57,100 bases of DNA, from positions 1-57,100 of the forward strand of contig CANHAE010000002.1 in the NCBI GenBank assembly GCA_947458915.1, read 5' to 3'. The stretch's first letter is position 1. Every line of letters begins with the position of its first letter. This document shows, piece after piece, positions 1 through 9,337 of the stretch. Position numbers and translations under genes: made by a program. The notes below the pieces were generated by a model. That model searched no databases. It had not been told where the DNA came from and saw nothing but the letters and a program-made list of their open reading frames with translations. The stretch is from Bacteroidota bacterium. Its GTDB lineage: Bacteria; Bacteroidota; Bacteroidia; Chitinophagales; Chitinophagaceae.

Positions 1-758
1 TTACTACCTCGCCTTATCATCAAGCCAATGAAAAGAAAATCCTAAAAGGTATTGTAAAAGTTGGGAATATTTCGGTTAAGCAAATAATGAAAACAAGGCT
101 AGATGTATATGGCGTTGACGAGGAAATTAGCTTCAATGAATTGCTAGATCATATTAAAGAACATAATTATAGTAGGTTCCCTGTATATAAAGAGGATCTT
201 GATACTGTTGTAGGCATAATACACACTAAAGATATATTACCACATATCCACGAAGATGCTAACTATAATTGGAAGCCAATTATAAGGCCAACCTTTTTTG
301 TACATGAGCAAAAAATGATAGAAGATTTGTTAAAAGAATTTCAATTAAAAAGAATACACTTTGCAGTGGTAGTAGATGAATTCGGAGGCACAAGTGGTAT
401 TATAACTTTAGAAGATATTTTAGAAGAAATTGTGGGAGATATTAAAGACGAGTTTGATGATGAAGAGTCAATGATAAAAAAAATTGATGAATTTCATTAT
501 ATCGTTGAGGGTAAAACAGCGATTATTGATTTGTGTAATTTTATCGACTTGCCTTCTAATTTATTTGATGGTGTAAAAGGCGAAAGCGATACCATTGCGG
601 GCTTATTCTTAGAACTAGTTGGTGAGTTCCCTGCCTTACAACAAGTGGTGAAATATAAGCAATTTAGTTTTACTGTTATGGAAATTCAAAAAAACAGGAT
701 TCATAAAATTCAATTGATTATTACACCACAGCCCTTACAAAACGCTGATAATGTATAA
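1..758 (+). CDS. gldE: GldE-like CBS-domain / CorC-HlyC family protein, 5'-truncated by window edge
   Basis: Frame is open to the window start (TSPYHQANEKKILKGIVKVGNISVKQIMKTRLDV...). CBS pair and CorC/HlyC C-terminal domain (VVDEFGGTSGIITLEDILEEIVGDIKDEFD). Followed by gldD. Confidence 0.85.
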   Translation, partial: TTSPYHQANEKKILKGIVKVGNISVKQIMKTRLDVYGVDEEISFNELLDHIKEHNYSRFPVYKEDLDTVVGIIHTKDILPHIHEDANYNWKPIIRPTFFVHEQKMIEDLLKEFQLKRIHFAVVVDEFGGTSGIITLEDILEEIVGDIKDEFDDEESMIKKIDEFHYIVEGKTAIIDLCNFIDLPSNLFDGVKGESDTIAGLFLELVGEFPALQQVVKYKQFSFTVMEIQKNRIHKIQLIITPQPLQNADNV

Positions 759-1338
759 ATTTATTTTTGTACTTTTTGTTGGCAGTTTTGCCCTCATGGC
801 TGCTTGCAATGAACCCTATACACCAAAGTCCAAGGGGTATGCTGTAGTTGATTTGCCACAGAAAAGCTATCAGCTATTTAATGAACCAGGGTATCCCTAT
901 ACATTTGAATATCCAACCTATGCGACAATTAATAAAGACGTGAATTATTTTGGCGCTTCAAAAAAAGCAGACGCTTGGTTAAATATTAATTTTCCAGGTC
1001 AAAATGCAACCATTTATATTAGCTATAGACGAGTACAACCTCGGCAATTCGATACCCTAGTGAGGGACGCCTATACTTTTGTTAACAACCATAATAATAA
1101 AGCTAGCTTTATTACCGACTCGGTGTTTACTACTGTTAATGGGGTCAATGGAGTGTTTTTTCATATAGGGGGGAACGTCGCAACTAGTTATCAGTTCTTT
1201 TTATCCGATTCTGCAACGCACTTTTTTAGGGGTGCTTTGTATTTTAATTCAGTACCAAACGAGGATTCCTTGGCGCCTGTGAATGATTTTATTTTTAAAG
1301 ACTTGACACAATTAGTAAATTCGTTTCGTTGGAAATAA
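751..1338 (+). CDS. gldD: gliding motility lipoprotein GldD
   Basis: Lipobox-like signal (ALMAAC) and GldD-like sequence (PKSKGYAVVDLPQKSYQLF...YPYTFEYPTYA). Overlaps gldE by 8 bp. Confidence 0.85.
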   Translation: MYKFIFVLFVGSFALMAACNEPYTPKSKGYAVVDLPQKSYQLFNEPGYPYTFEYPTYATINKDVNYFGASKKADAWLNINFPGQNATIYISYRRVQPRQFDTLVRDAYTFVNNHNNKASFITDSVFTTVNGVNGVFFHIGGNVATSYQFFLSDSATHFFRGALYFNSVPNEDSLAPVNDFIFKDLTQLVNSFRWK

Positions 1339-1365
1339 TTATATCTTTACCGTATAAATTTTACT

Positions 1366-1953
1366 ATGATTATTATTGATTCTGTGCTAGTGAGCGACCA
1401 AGTGGTGGAAGAGCAGTTTGTATGTGATTTAACTAAGTGCAAAGGAGGATGTTGTGAGGATGGTGATGCAGGGGCGCCTCTTGAAAACAAGGAAAAAGAG
1501 TATATCAAACAATATTACGATATAGTACAGCCTTATATGACAAAGGAAGGCATTAAAGAAGTTAAGCAGGTAGGACAGTTTTTATACGATCGAGAATTTG
1601 GCTGGGTGACACCTACTTTAAATGGTCAAATTTGCGCTTACGGTTTTAAGGATGAAAAGGGAATTATAAAATGTGCATTTGAGCAAGCATATAATGATGG
1701 AAAAATTCCTTGGAAAAAACCAATCAGTTGTCATTTATTTCCAATTAAAATTACCAAGAGCAAATCGGACCCCGACGTTGAATACATGAACTATGAGCCA
1801 AGAGAGGATTTGTGTCAAGCTGCATGTTCATTGGGTGTGAAATTAAAAGTACCAGCTTATCAATTTTTAAAGGAGTCAATTATTAGAAAATACGGGGAGG
1901 AGTTTTATAATACCTTGGATGCAACTGCGGAGCATTTAAAGAAAAAATTGTAG
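1366..1953 (+). CDS. DUF3109 family Cys-rich protein
   Basis: CDLTKCKGGCCEDGDAGAPL motif and overall DUF3109 (YkgJ-like) architecture. Confidence 0.8.
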   Translation: MIIIDSVLVSDQVVEEQFVCDLTKCKGGCCEDGDAGAPLENKEKEYIKQYYDIVQPYMTKEGIKEVKQVGQFLYDREFGWVTPTLNGQICAYGFKDEKGIIKCAFEQAYNDGKIPWKKPISCHLFPIKITKSKSDPDVEYMNYEPREDLCQAACSLGVKLKVPAYQFLKESIIRKYGEEFYNTLDATAEHLKKKL

Positions 1954-1959
1954 TCAACT

Positions 1960-3339
1960 ATGTCTAGCATTTACGCCGAATCTTTTTTGTCAAAAACTAG
2001 TGATAAAGTATCAGACCTTGATCACCGAAGAAAAATTAATTTCAATATAGGCAAGTATAATGCGGTTGTGCCAAAAGGGAAAGCACAGTTTACTGACTTA
2101 AATAGAGTAAGGCAGTTGTCAAAAAATAGAAAATGGGAGGCCATTGAACATCTAGACTTATACTTGACGCAATTTGAGGAACAAATTACAAAAAGAGGTG
2201 CCAAGGTTTTTTGGGCAGAAGATAGTGAGCAAGCATTAAATTTAATTGGTGAACTATGTGCTGAAAAGAAATGCAAAACTATTGTCAAGAGTAAAAGCAT
2301 GGTGACGGAGGAAATTCATCTTAATACCTACCTTGAATCTATAGGTGTAGAAAGTGTTGAAACCGATTTAGGGGAATATATTCAGCAAATGGATGGAGAA
2401 GCGCCTTATCATATTGTAACGCCAGCTATGCACAAAAGCAAGGAAGATGTTGCAAAATTATTTTCCGAACATTTAGGAACAGACATTAATTTAACGCCAG
2501 AGCAATTAACGTTAGTTGCAAGAAAAAATTTACGAGAAAAATATGTTCAAGCAGAAATAGGTGTTACTGGGGCTAACTTTATTTTGTCTGATATTGGTGG
2601 GATTGCATTAACTGAAAACGAAGGTAATGCTAGGCTTTCCGCCGCTTGGCCTAAAACACATGTAGTGATTGTAGGACTTGAAAAAGTAATCCCCTCTATT
2701 AATGATCTTGGTTTGTTTTGGCCTTTGTTATCTACTTTTGGAACTGGTCAGCAAGTAACTGTTTACAATAGTATTATTACTGGCCCTAAACAAAAGGACG
2801 AGTCTGATGGTCCTGAAGAAATGTATGTTATATTGTTAGACAATGGCCGGACTGAATTATTAGCCGATGCCAAAAGCAGAGAGGCTTTATATTGTATTCG
2901 TTGCGGAGCTTGTTTGAATGCTTGTCCTGTTTATAAGAATATTGGAGGGCACGCTTACGAAACCACCTATAGCGGACCTATAGGAAGTGTTATTACGCCT
3001 CATTTAAGGGGTATGCATGATTTTAGCCATTTAAGTTTTGCATCAAGTTTATGTGGTAACTGTACCGAAGTATGTCCTGTAAGTATTAACCTACATGAAC
3101 TTTTGTTAGAGAATAGGAGAGCATCTGTAGTTGCAGGAGAAAGTAATTTTTCTGAAAAATTTGCGTGGAAAATTTGGAAACAAGCTTCCTTAAATAGGCG
3201 TTTAATGAATCAAGGAACGGCGCCCATAAAAAATTGGGTAGTAAATAAAATGTTAAAGGGCTGGAGTAATCAAAGGGCTCCGATTATATTCCCCAAAAAA
3301 ACTTTTAATGAACTTTGGAAGGAGTCGCATAAAAAATAA
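1960..3339 (+). CDS. LutB/LldF-type iron-sulfur protein (LUD domain plus 2x[4Fe-4S])
   Basis: CIRCGACLNACPVY and CGNCTEVCPV ferredoxin motifs; LUD-like N-terminal domain. Confidence 0.85.
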   Translation: MSSIYAESFLSKTSDKVSDLDHRRKINFNIGKYNAVVPKGKAQFTDLNRVRQLSKNRKWEAIEHLDLYLTQFEEQITKRGAKVFWAEDSEQALNLIGELCAEKKCKTIVKSKSMVTEEIHLNTYLESIGVESVETDLGEYIQQMDGEAPYHIVTPAMHKSKEDVAKLFSEHLGTDINLTPEQLTLVARKNLREKYVQAEIGVTGANFILSDIGGIALTENEGNARLSAAWPKTHVVIVGLEKVIPSINDLGLFWPLLSTFGTGQQVTVYNSIITGPKQKDESDGPEEMYVILLDNGRTELLADAKSREALYCIRCGACLNACPVYKNIGGHAYETTYSGPIGSVITPHLRGMHDFSHLSFASSLCGNCTEVCPVSINLHELLLENRRASVVAGESNFSEKFAWKIWKQASLNRRLMNQGTAPIKNWVVNKMLKGWSNQRAPIIFPKKTFNELWKESHKK

Positions 3340-3342
3340 GCA

Positions 3343-4269
3343 CTACATACCATCAGCATCTGCAATGGCTTCGACAGGATCTTTTTGTTTTTTCAGGCTT
3401 CGGTTTACTAAGTAAACGCCTACTAATGTTATAATGGTACCTACTATACTGTTTATTGACATTGATTCACTTAACAACAATGACCCAACCCAAATTGCTA
3501 CAACAGGATTAATATAAGCATAGAGGGATGCTATAGCTGGATGCAAATGTTTCATACTGTAAATGAACGAGATGAAAGCAAATACAGAACCTCCAATAAC
3601 CATATATATAATAACCCCCCAGGATACAGCAGGAATTTCATTTAATGGAATATAGTCTCCTGTAAATAAAGTAAAACCAGTCATTATAGCCGCGCTAATT
3701 AACATTTGCCAACCTATTGAATAGTATGCATTAATGGTAGTTTTAGTTCTTGCTATAATGATAGAACCTACGCTCCATGTAATCATTGCAAATAAGGAAA
3801 GTGCTACACCTAATATATAGTTACTGCCATGCACTTGCAAACTATCCTTGTAAAAAATAAAACCAATTCCCAATAAGCCTAAGCATAATCCCAAAGCCGT
3901 TTGAGGGGTAATTTTTATTGCTTTATAATAATAGCGTTCAATTAGTACTACGGATATGGGATAGAGTGCCGCAATAAGTGCAGCTAACCCACTTGTAATA
4001 AACTGTAATCCATATGTCGCGATGCCATTTGACGAAACAAACATTAATAGTGCCATAGGCACTAACCAAAGGAATTGTTTCCAAGTTGGCAGCCCTTCCC
4101 CTTTAATTAAAAAAAAAGTCACATAAATAATACCACCTAAAAATTGACGAATACTAGCCAATTCAAAAGCAGGCATATGGTTAATCCCTATTTTACTTGC
4201 AACCCAAGTAGTTCCCCAAACTATACTTGTTATTGCAAGTGCACCATATGCTTTTCTTTGATTCGACAT
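3343..4269 (-). CDS. EamA/DMT family transporter
   Basis: About ten hydrophobic helices in two EamA repeats (SIVWGTTWVASKIG...; INPVVAIWVGSLLLSESM). Confidence 0.85.
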   Translation of the reverse strand: MSNQRKAYGALAITSIVWGTTWVASKIGINHMPAFELASIRQFLGGIIYVTFFLIKGEGLPTWKQFLWLVPMALLMFVSSNGIATYGLQFITSGLAALIAALYPISVVLIERYYYKAIKITPQTALGLCLGLLGIGFIFYKDSLQVHGSNYILGVALSLFAMITWSVGSIIIARTKTTINAYYSIGWQMLISAAIMTGFTLFTGDYIPLNEIPAVSWGVIIYMVIGGSVFAFISFIYSMKHLHPAIASLYAYINPVVAIWVGSLLLSESMSINSIVGTIITLVGVYLVNRSLKKQKDPVEAIADADGM

Positions 4270-4285
4270 TTATAAATTTTAGTAA

Positions 4286-5770
4286 TTAGTGTTTGAAATG
4301 TCTTAGTTGAGTCATTACCATTGCTAATTTATGTTCAACACAATAAGCGACACTATCCTTATCCCTAACCGATCCTCCTGGTTGGATATAGGCTTCAATA
4401 CCTTCTTCGTGTGCAATTTTTACGCAATCGTCAAATGGGAAAAATGCATCAGAAGCTAGGGTCGCACCTTTTAATTCGAATTTGAATTGTTTGGCTTTTT
4501 CGATGGCGTGCCTTAATGCATCTACTCTGCTTGTTTGCCCGCAACCCTTTCCAACAAGTTGCTTATTTTTAATTAGGGCAATTGCGTTGCTCTTTAAATG
4601 CTTGCAAATAATATTTCCGAATACTAAATCTTCTTTTTCTGAACTAGTGCAAGTTCTGCCTCCTACTTCATCCCAGTTTGTATAATTACCAGTATCTAGT
4701 CCTTGTTCCAATGTGCCATTTAAAATAGACTTTTGTTGTGTTGCATTGAAAGTTATTCCTGGTTTGCTCTCTAATAAAATTCTATTTTTTTTGCTTGTCA
4801 ATATTGCTAAGGCGTCTGCGTCAAAAGCTGGGGCAATTAATACCTCAAAAAATATTTCTTGTATAGCTTCTGCTGTTGCTACATCTACTTTACCATTGGT
4901 CACCAATACTCCACCAAAAGCACTTTCCGGATCTCCTGCTAAAGCTGCTTGCCAGCTTTCAAGTACAGTGCTTCTTTGCGCAACGCCACATACGTTTGTA
5001 TGCTTAATAATTGCAAAGCTAATAGAAGGCAATTCGGCAATTAATGCAATTGCGGCATCAACGTCGACTAAGTTGTTATAGGATAATTCCTTGCCATTTA
5101 ATTGCGTAAACCAATTTTCCAAATTGCCATAATAGGTGGCTACTTGGTGTGGGTTTTCGCCATATCGTAAAACCTTGCCAATTGCAGGGTTGAAGTAGTT
5201 ATTAATTGCAATATCGTAATGCATGACTACCTCAAAGGCTTTAGCCGCAAATGCTTTTCGTTGCGCAAGTGTGGTGGCGCCGCTTTGGCTAAGTAATAGC
5301 TGGTTCAGTTTTGAATAGTCGTCTTTTGCAGAAAGAACTACCAAGTCGCGGAAATTTTTTGCTGCAGCCCTTATCATAGAAGGCCCCCCAATATCAATTT
5401 TTTCTATAATTGCTTTCTCTTCTGTTGTATTGCGTAAAGTTTCTTCAAATGGGTATAAATCAACAATTACTAAATCCAATTCAGGTATATTGTATTGTGC
5501 CATTTCTTTCAAATCCTGTTCCTCATATCTTCTACCTAATATACCGCCGAAAACAGAAGGGTGTAAGGTTTTGACACGACCTCCTAAAATAGAAGGGTAA
5601 CCTGTAACTGTTTCAACGCCGACACATGGGATGCCCAAGTCCTCTAAAAATTTTTGCGTACCACCAGTAGAATAAATGGTAATATTAAGGGCTTGTAATG
5701 TTTTTGCTAAAGGTTCTAGTCCGTCTTTGTAAAAAACGGAAATTAAGGCTGATTTGATTTTCTTTTCCAT
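4286..5770 (-). CDS. purH: bifunctional AICAR formyltransferase / IMP cyclohydrolase PurH
   Basis: PurH sequence (ALISVFYKDGLEPLAKTL...STGGTQKFLEDLGIP...GGRVKTLHP...). The track ORF runs to 5818; the start at 5770 (MEKKIKSALISV) fits the family N-terminus and lies just downstream of TACCTTTG. Confidence 0.95.
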   Translation of the reverse strand: MEKKIKSALISVFYKDGLEPLAKTLQALNITIYSTGGTQKFLEDLGIPCVGVETVTGYPSILGGRVKTLHPSVFGGILGRRYEEQDLKEMAQYNIPELDLVIVDLYPFEETLRNTTEEKAIIEKIDIGGPSMIRAAAKNFRDLVVLSAKDDYSKLNQLLLSQSGATTLAQRKAFAAKAFEVVMHYDIAINNYFNPAIGKVLRYGENPHQVATYYGNLENWFTQLNGKELSYNNLVDVDAAIALIAELPSISFAIIKHTNVCGVAQRSTVLESWQAALAGDPESAFGGVLVTNGKVDVATAEAIQEIFFEVLIAPAFDADALAILTSKKNRILLESKPGITFNATQQKSILNGTLEQGLDTGNYTNWDEVGGRTCTSSEKEDLVFGNIICKHLKSNAIALIKNKQLVGKGCGQTSRVDALRHAIEKAKQFKFELKGATLASDAFFPFDDCVKIAHEEGIEAYIQPGGSVRDKDSVAYCVEHKLAMVMTQLRHFKH

Positions 5771-5773
5771 AGT

Positions 5774-5781
5774 CAAAGGTA
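5774..5781 (-). promoter_or_regulatory. Bacteroidota -7 element TACCTTTG, 3 nt upstream of purH ATG
   Basis: Minus strand reads ...GGCTTACCTTTG-ACT-ATG; matches TAnnTTTG. Confidence 0.5.
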
Positions 5782-5823
5782 AGCCCTTCTTATTAGCTGA
5801 TTTAGCCAGATTTTCCACAATAA

Positions 5824-7095
5824 TTAGCTTTTGCTGAATAACTTTATAATGAATAGTAGGCTCATTAACCAGATCGCGTATTGCAGGTACTTGACTTTTT
5901 TATAAAATAGCCATAAGTAAAATAAAAACAGACATAAATAATAGGCAATTACCATATATTTTGAAATGGATACTGATGCCATTTTGGCAAGTGTTGATTT
6001 AGTGGAAGCATAGTTAATTATCCAGTTGATAAACAAAATATACCTTTCCAACAAGTGCCCCAAATATCCCGCTAGGCCATACCAATTTGGAACAATGATT
6101 AAAATGGCCAAGCCATATAACAACAAATTACTTAGTGGGACCATTACAAAATTACTTAGGAGTACCATAGTGGAAACTTCATGAAACTGATAAGCAAGAA
6201 TAGGAAATGTGGTGAGTTGGGCGGAGAGTGTAACTGAAAAGTTACTCCAAAGGAATGCCAGCAGTGGGTTTCCCATAGGCAGCATTTTATTAAAAATTGG
6301 ATAAAAAAGGCGAATCCCAATAACTGCAGCATAGGATAATTGTAGTCCAATATGATGTAAGTGTTTAATATCAAACAATAAGACAGTCAACACGCCAGCT
6401 GCAATAAAATTTAATACAAAAATGGACTGATTAAAATATTTTCCTATAAAATAGACACTAAAAAAAATACTTGCTCGTACAATTGAAGGGCTTGCAAATG
6501 CCATTAGCGCATAAGTCCAAACGCCCAGCAGTACAATAATGAGTTCTAATAGCAAAAAATATTTTTTTCTGGGGAGCCAATTAGTAATCCGCGTCAGGTT
6601 TTTAAAAATAATTTCTAAGTGCATACCACTAATAGCAATAATATGAATAATACCTAGTTGGTTGTATGCAGTTAATAGTTCTTTGTTAATGTTTATTTTC
6701 ACTCCTAATAGTAATGCTTGTGCGAAGGCGTTTGCTTCCGCATTTTTGATTGTTTCGTTTATTTTTTGAACTACAATACTTCTGCACTGCTCAATAAAAT
6801 AAATAGGGTAGGATATTTTAAATATATCCTCATTTCTTGTCAGGAAGAAAATAGCAAATCCCCATGAAATTAAACATGTTGTATGTACTGCACTTTTAAC
6901 AGGAATAGAAAACTTAGAAATAGTTGCGGCAAACAATAACGGGATACTGATGCCTAAAATTAGTAGTCCAATATTGGCGTCAATGCCTATTATGCTATTG
7001 TTAATTGCTTCTGCAATGAATACCCCTATGCATAAGTAACACGAAACGAATACTAAAGGATGCGCTGCTCTCCAATGGGCATTTGATTTTTCCAT
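5824..7095 (-). CDS. ComEC/Rec2-type competence membrane protein, short form
   Basis: Competence-domain core (AFAQALLLGVK...LGIIHIIAISGMHLEII...MAFASPSIVRASIFF). Multiple TM helices; no C-terminal metallo-beta-lactamase-like domain. Confidence 0.8.
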   Translation of the reverse strand: MEKSNAHWRAAHPLVFVSCYLCIGVFIAEAINNSIIGIDANIGLLILGISIPLLFAATISKFSIPVKSAVHTTCLISWGFAIFFLTRNEDIFKISYPIYFIEQCRSIVVQKINETIKNAEANAFAQALLLGVKININKELLTAYNQLGIIHIIAISGMHLEIIFKNLTRITNWLPRKKYFLLLELIIVLLGVWTYALMAFASPSIVRASIFFSVYFIGKYFNQSIFVLNFIAAGVLTVLLFDIKHLHHIGLQLSYAAVIGIRLFYPIFNKMLPMGNPLLAFLWSNFSVTLSAQLTTFPILAYQFHEVSTMVLLSNFVMVPLSNLLLYGLAILIIVPNWYGLAGYLGHLLERYILFINWIINYASTKSTLAKMASVSISKYMVIAYYLCLFLFYLWLFYKKVKYLQYAIWLMSLLFIIKLFSKS

Positions 7096-7141
7096 TGGGA
7101 AGTATACCCAATTCTATAAATAAAAATAGTACGGCAAATAC

Positions 7142-7843
7142 TTAACTGCCTAACACAAACACGGCTAGTTTCTTATGTAGCTCGGGTTTATTTTGTTTCC
7201 AATAACTAATTGGTGCAGTCTTAATCCATTCCCCAGGCGCAGTTATATCAACTCCAATACACAACTTAGTACTGGGGTTGCAATGTTGAATGATGGCTTC
7301 CAATAGTTGATTATTTCTGTATGGGGTTTCAATAAATAATTGTGTACAATTCCTTTGCCTAATATCGGCCTCAAGTGATTGTATTTTTTTACTTCTTTCA
7401 ATTACATCAATTGGCAAGTAGCCATGAAACTGAAATAGTTGCCCATTCATACCACTGGCCATAAGCGCTAATAATAGGGAAGAAGGTCCAGCATACGGCT
7501 TTACCAATGCGCCTTGGGACTGAGCAGCAGCTACCAATATTTGACCAGGGTCGGCTATGCCAGCGCATCCTGCTTCAGATACGATCCCAATATTTTTACC
7601 CTCCTTTAATAGCTTTGTAAAGGCTTGAATTTGATCGGCTTCAACTTTATGTATAGGGTGCCATATATAATTATCAATGACCATTTCCTTCCACAGCTTT
7701 TTAAAATAACGTCTTGTAGTTTTTTCGTTTTCAACAAAAAAAGCATCACATTGTTGGATCCATTTTTTGGTGTCAGCTGGTAATGCTTCCCATCCTTCCT
7801 CATGCAATAGCATGGGCAATAAATATACTTTTCCTAAATTCAT
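7142..7843 (-). CDS. SAM-dependent methyltransferase, tetrapyrrole methylase / RsmI-like
   Basis: GKVYLLPMLL N-terminus, VSEAGCAGIADPG, PYAGPSSLLLALMASG and FIETPYRNNQLLEAI motifs. Confidence 0.8.
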   Translation of the reverse strand: MNLGKVYLLPMLLHEEGWEALPADTKKWIQQCDAFFVENEKTTRRYFKKLWKEMVIDNYIWHPIHKVEADQIQAFTKLLKEGKNIGIVSEAGCAGIADPGQILVAAAQSQGALVKPYAGPSSLLLALMASGMNGQLFQFHGYLPIDVIERSKKIQSLEADIRQRNCTQLFIETPYRNNQLLEAIIQHCNPSTKLCIGVDITAPGEWIKTAPISYWKQNKPELHKKLAVFVLGS

Positions 7844-8604
7844 TCAATATTGTCTTTAACTTCTTGTGTATTTAAATGCGCCGCTATTAAGGCGTAAAAA
7901 GGAGCTGTCATCCATCCAATAATAGGCATTAAATGTATCATGTAAAACAACAGTCCATTGCCTATTGGCAATCCTTTGTGGTTACTTACATAGGCTGATG
8001 CGGCAATCCTACTTCTTTTTTCTGTAGCTAATCCATAATCTAACATGGCATAACCATAAAAGTAACATTCCATTAAAATGGTTAGTATGGGAGTGAACCA
8101 TCCTACTATAGGTAGTGTACAAATAAGTACAATGGGAATTAAATAAACCGTTTGCCAAAGTAAATTGGTAAGGTTAAGCCGTATTGCCCTAAATAACAAT
8201 TTTTTATACATTGTTGTATTAAACACAAACACTTCTTTTTTTTGTATGGCTTCAATATGCATGTGTAAGTATGAAAAGAAGGGAGCAAATAAAATAAGGA
8301 ATAGGTATTTGAATAATGCAAAATAAAATAACAGTAAGGTAAACCAAAGCCAAAAACTTCCCATGGTTATAAAAAACCCAATAAGGTCACTACTTAAGTT
8401 GTCGACCCATGATTTTAAACCGGTTTTTAAAATGATCCATTCAATAAAAAAACTAGATGATTGACTAAAATAGTTCATGCCTTCTACAAAAAGGAATGCG
8501 TATACTATGCCTGGCACAACCATCCACTTCCACAACTTGTGTTGCATAATAAAGCGATGTGCCATAAAATAGGCCCGTATAGATAAAATCAATTCTTTTA
8601 GCAA
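7840..8604 (-). CDS. EI24 / CysZ-like membrane protein
   Basis: Hydrophobic 254-aa protein with EI24-like layout (RFIMQHKLWKWMVVPGIVYAFLF). TTG start; 4-bp overlap with the next gene. Confidence 0.65.
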   Translation of the reverse strand: MLKELILSIRAYFMAHRFIMQHKLWKWMVVPGIVYAFLFVEGMNYFSQSSSFFIEWIILKTGLKSWVDNLSSDLIGFFITMGSFWLWFTLLLFYFALFKYLFLILFAPFFSYLHMHIEAIQKKEVFVFNTTMYKKLLFRAIRLNLTNLLWQTVYLIPIVLICTLPIVGWFTPILTILMECYFYGYAMLDYGLATEKRSRIAASAYVSNHKGLPIGNGLLFYMIHLMPIIGWMTAPFYALIAAHLNTQEVKDNIE

Positions 8605-8620
8605 GTGATTTGTTTTGCTG

Positions 8621-8628
8621 TAAAGATA
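8621..8628 (-). promoter_or_regulatory. putative -7 element TATCTTTA upstream of the EI24-like gene
   Basis: Matches TAnnTTTG at 7 of 8 positions, about 16 nt upstream of the TTG start. Confidence 0.35.
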
Positions 8629-8640
8629 CGAAGTCCTTTT

Positions 8641-9294
8641 TTAGGATTGCATTTTGGTTCCAAAGGCTAAATCACCCGCATCACCTAGGCCAGGTATGAT
8701 ATAGCTATGGTCGTTTAATGTTTCGTCAATATCACCACACCAAATTGGGATGTCACCACCTAATGCTGCTTGTACTGTTTTAATGCCTTCAACACTCGCA
8801 ATGGCCACTGCAATATGAATTTCTTTAGGTTTCTGTGTTTTGGTAATAGCTTGAATAGTTTGAACTAGTGATGCACCAGTTGCAAGCATAGGGTCACAAA
8901 CAATAAGTATACGGTCGTTCAAATCGGGACAACTTAAATATTCAACACTTATCTCAAAACTGCCGTCGTCGTGGTGCTTTCTATAAGCTGAAATAAAGGC
9001 GTTGTCGGCTTTGTCAAAATAATTTAACATGCCTTGGTGCAAGGGAAGGCCTGCTCTTAATATAGTTGCTAGTACAGGTTGTTCTGCAAGTAGTTTTGAT
9101 TGGTGAATGCCAAGTGGTGTTGTAGTTGGCACCACTTTATGTGGCATTTCTTTACTCATTTCATAAGCAATCACTTCGCCAATTCTTTCCAAATTTCTTC
9201 TAAAACGCATCCTGTCATTATGAACAGTTATATTTCTTAATTCAGAAATCCAGTTAGTTAATAAACTGTGGTTATTGCTTAAATGATGTACCAT
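8641..9294 (-). CDS. upp: uracil phosphoribosyltransferase
   Basis: RMRFRRNLERIGEVIAYE, ATILRAGLPLHQGML, DPMLATGASL and GLGDAGDLAFGTK motifs. Start MVHHLSNNHSLLTNWISELR preferred over the track start at 9366. Confidence 0.95.
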   Translation of the reverse strand: MVHHLSNNHSLLTNWISELRNITVHNDRMRFRRNLERIGEVIAYEMSKEMPHKVVPTTTPLGIHQSKLLAEQPVLATILRAGLPLHQGMLNYFDKADNAFISAYRKHHDDGSFEISVEYLSCPDLNDRILIVCDPMLATGASLVQTIQAITKTQKPKEIHIAVAIASVEGIKTVQAALGGDIPIWCGDIDETLNDHSYIIPGLGDAGDLAFGTKMQS

Positions 9295-9337
9295 GCCTTG
9301 GTGTTTTTTTTCAAAACTAAGTTTCTTCGCGACAATA

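Noticed and set aside
4713-5081. 122-aa ORF antisense to purH
   Set aside because: Entirely inside purH on the opposite strand; composition consistent with a shadow ORF.
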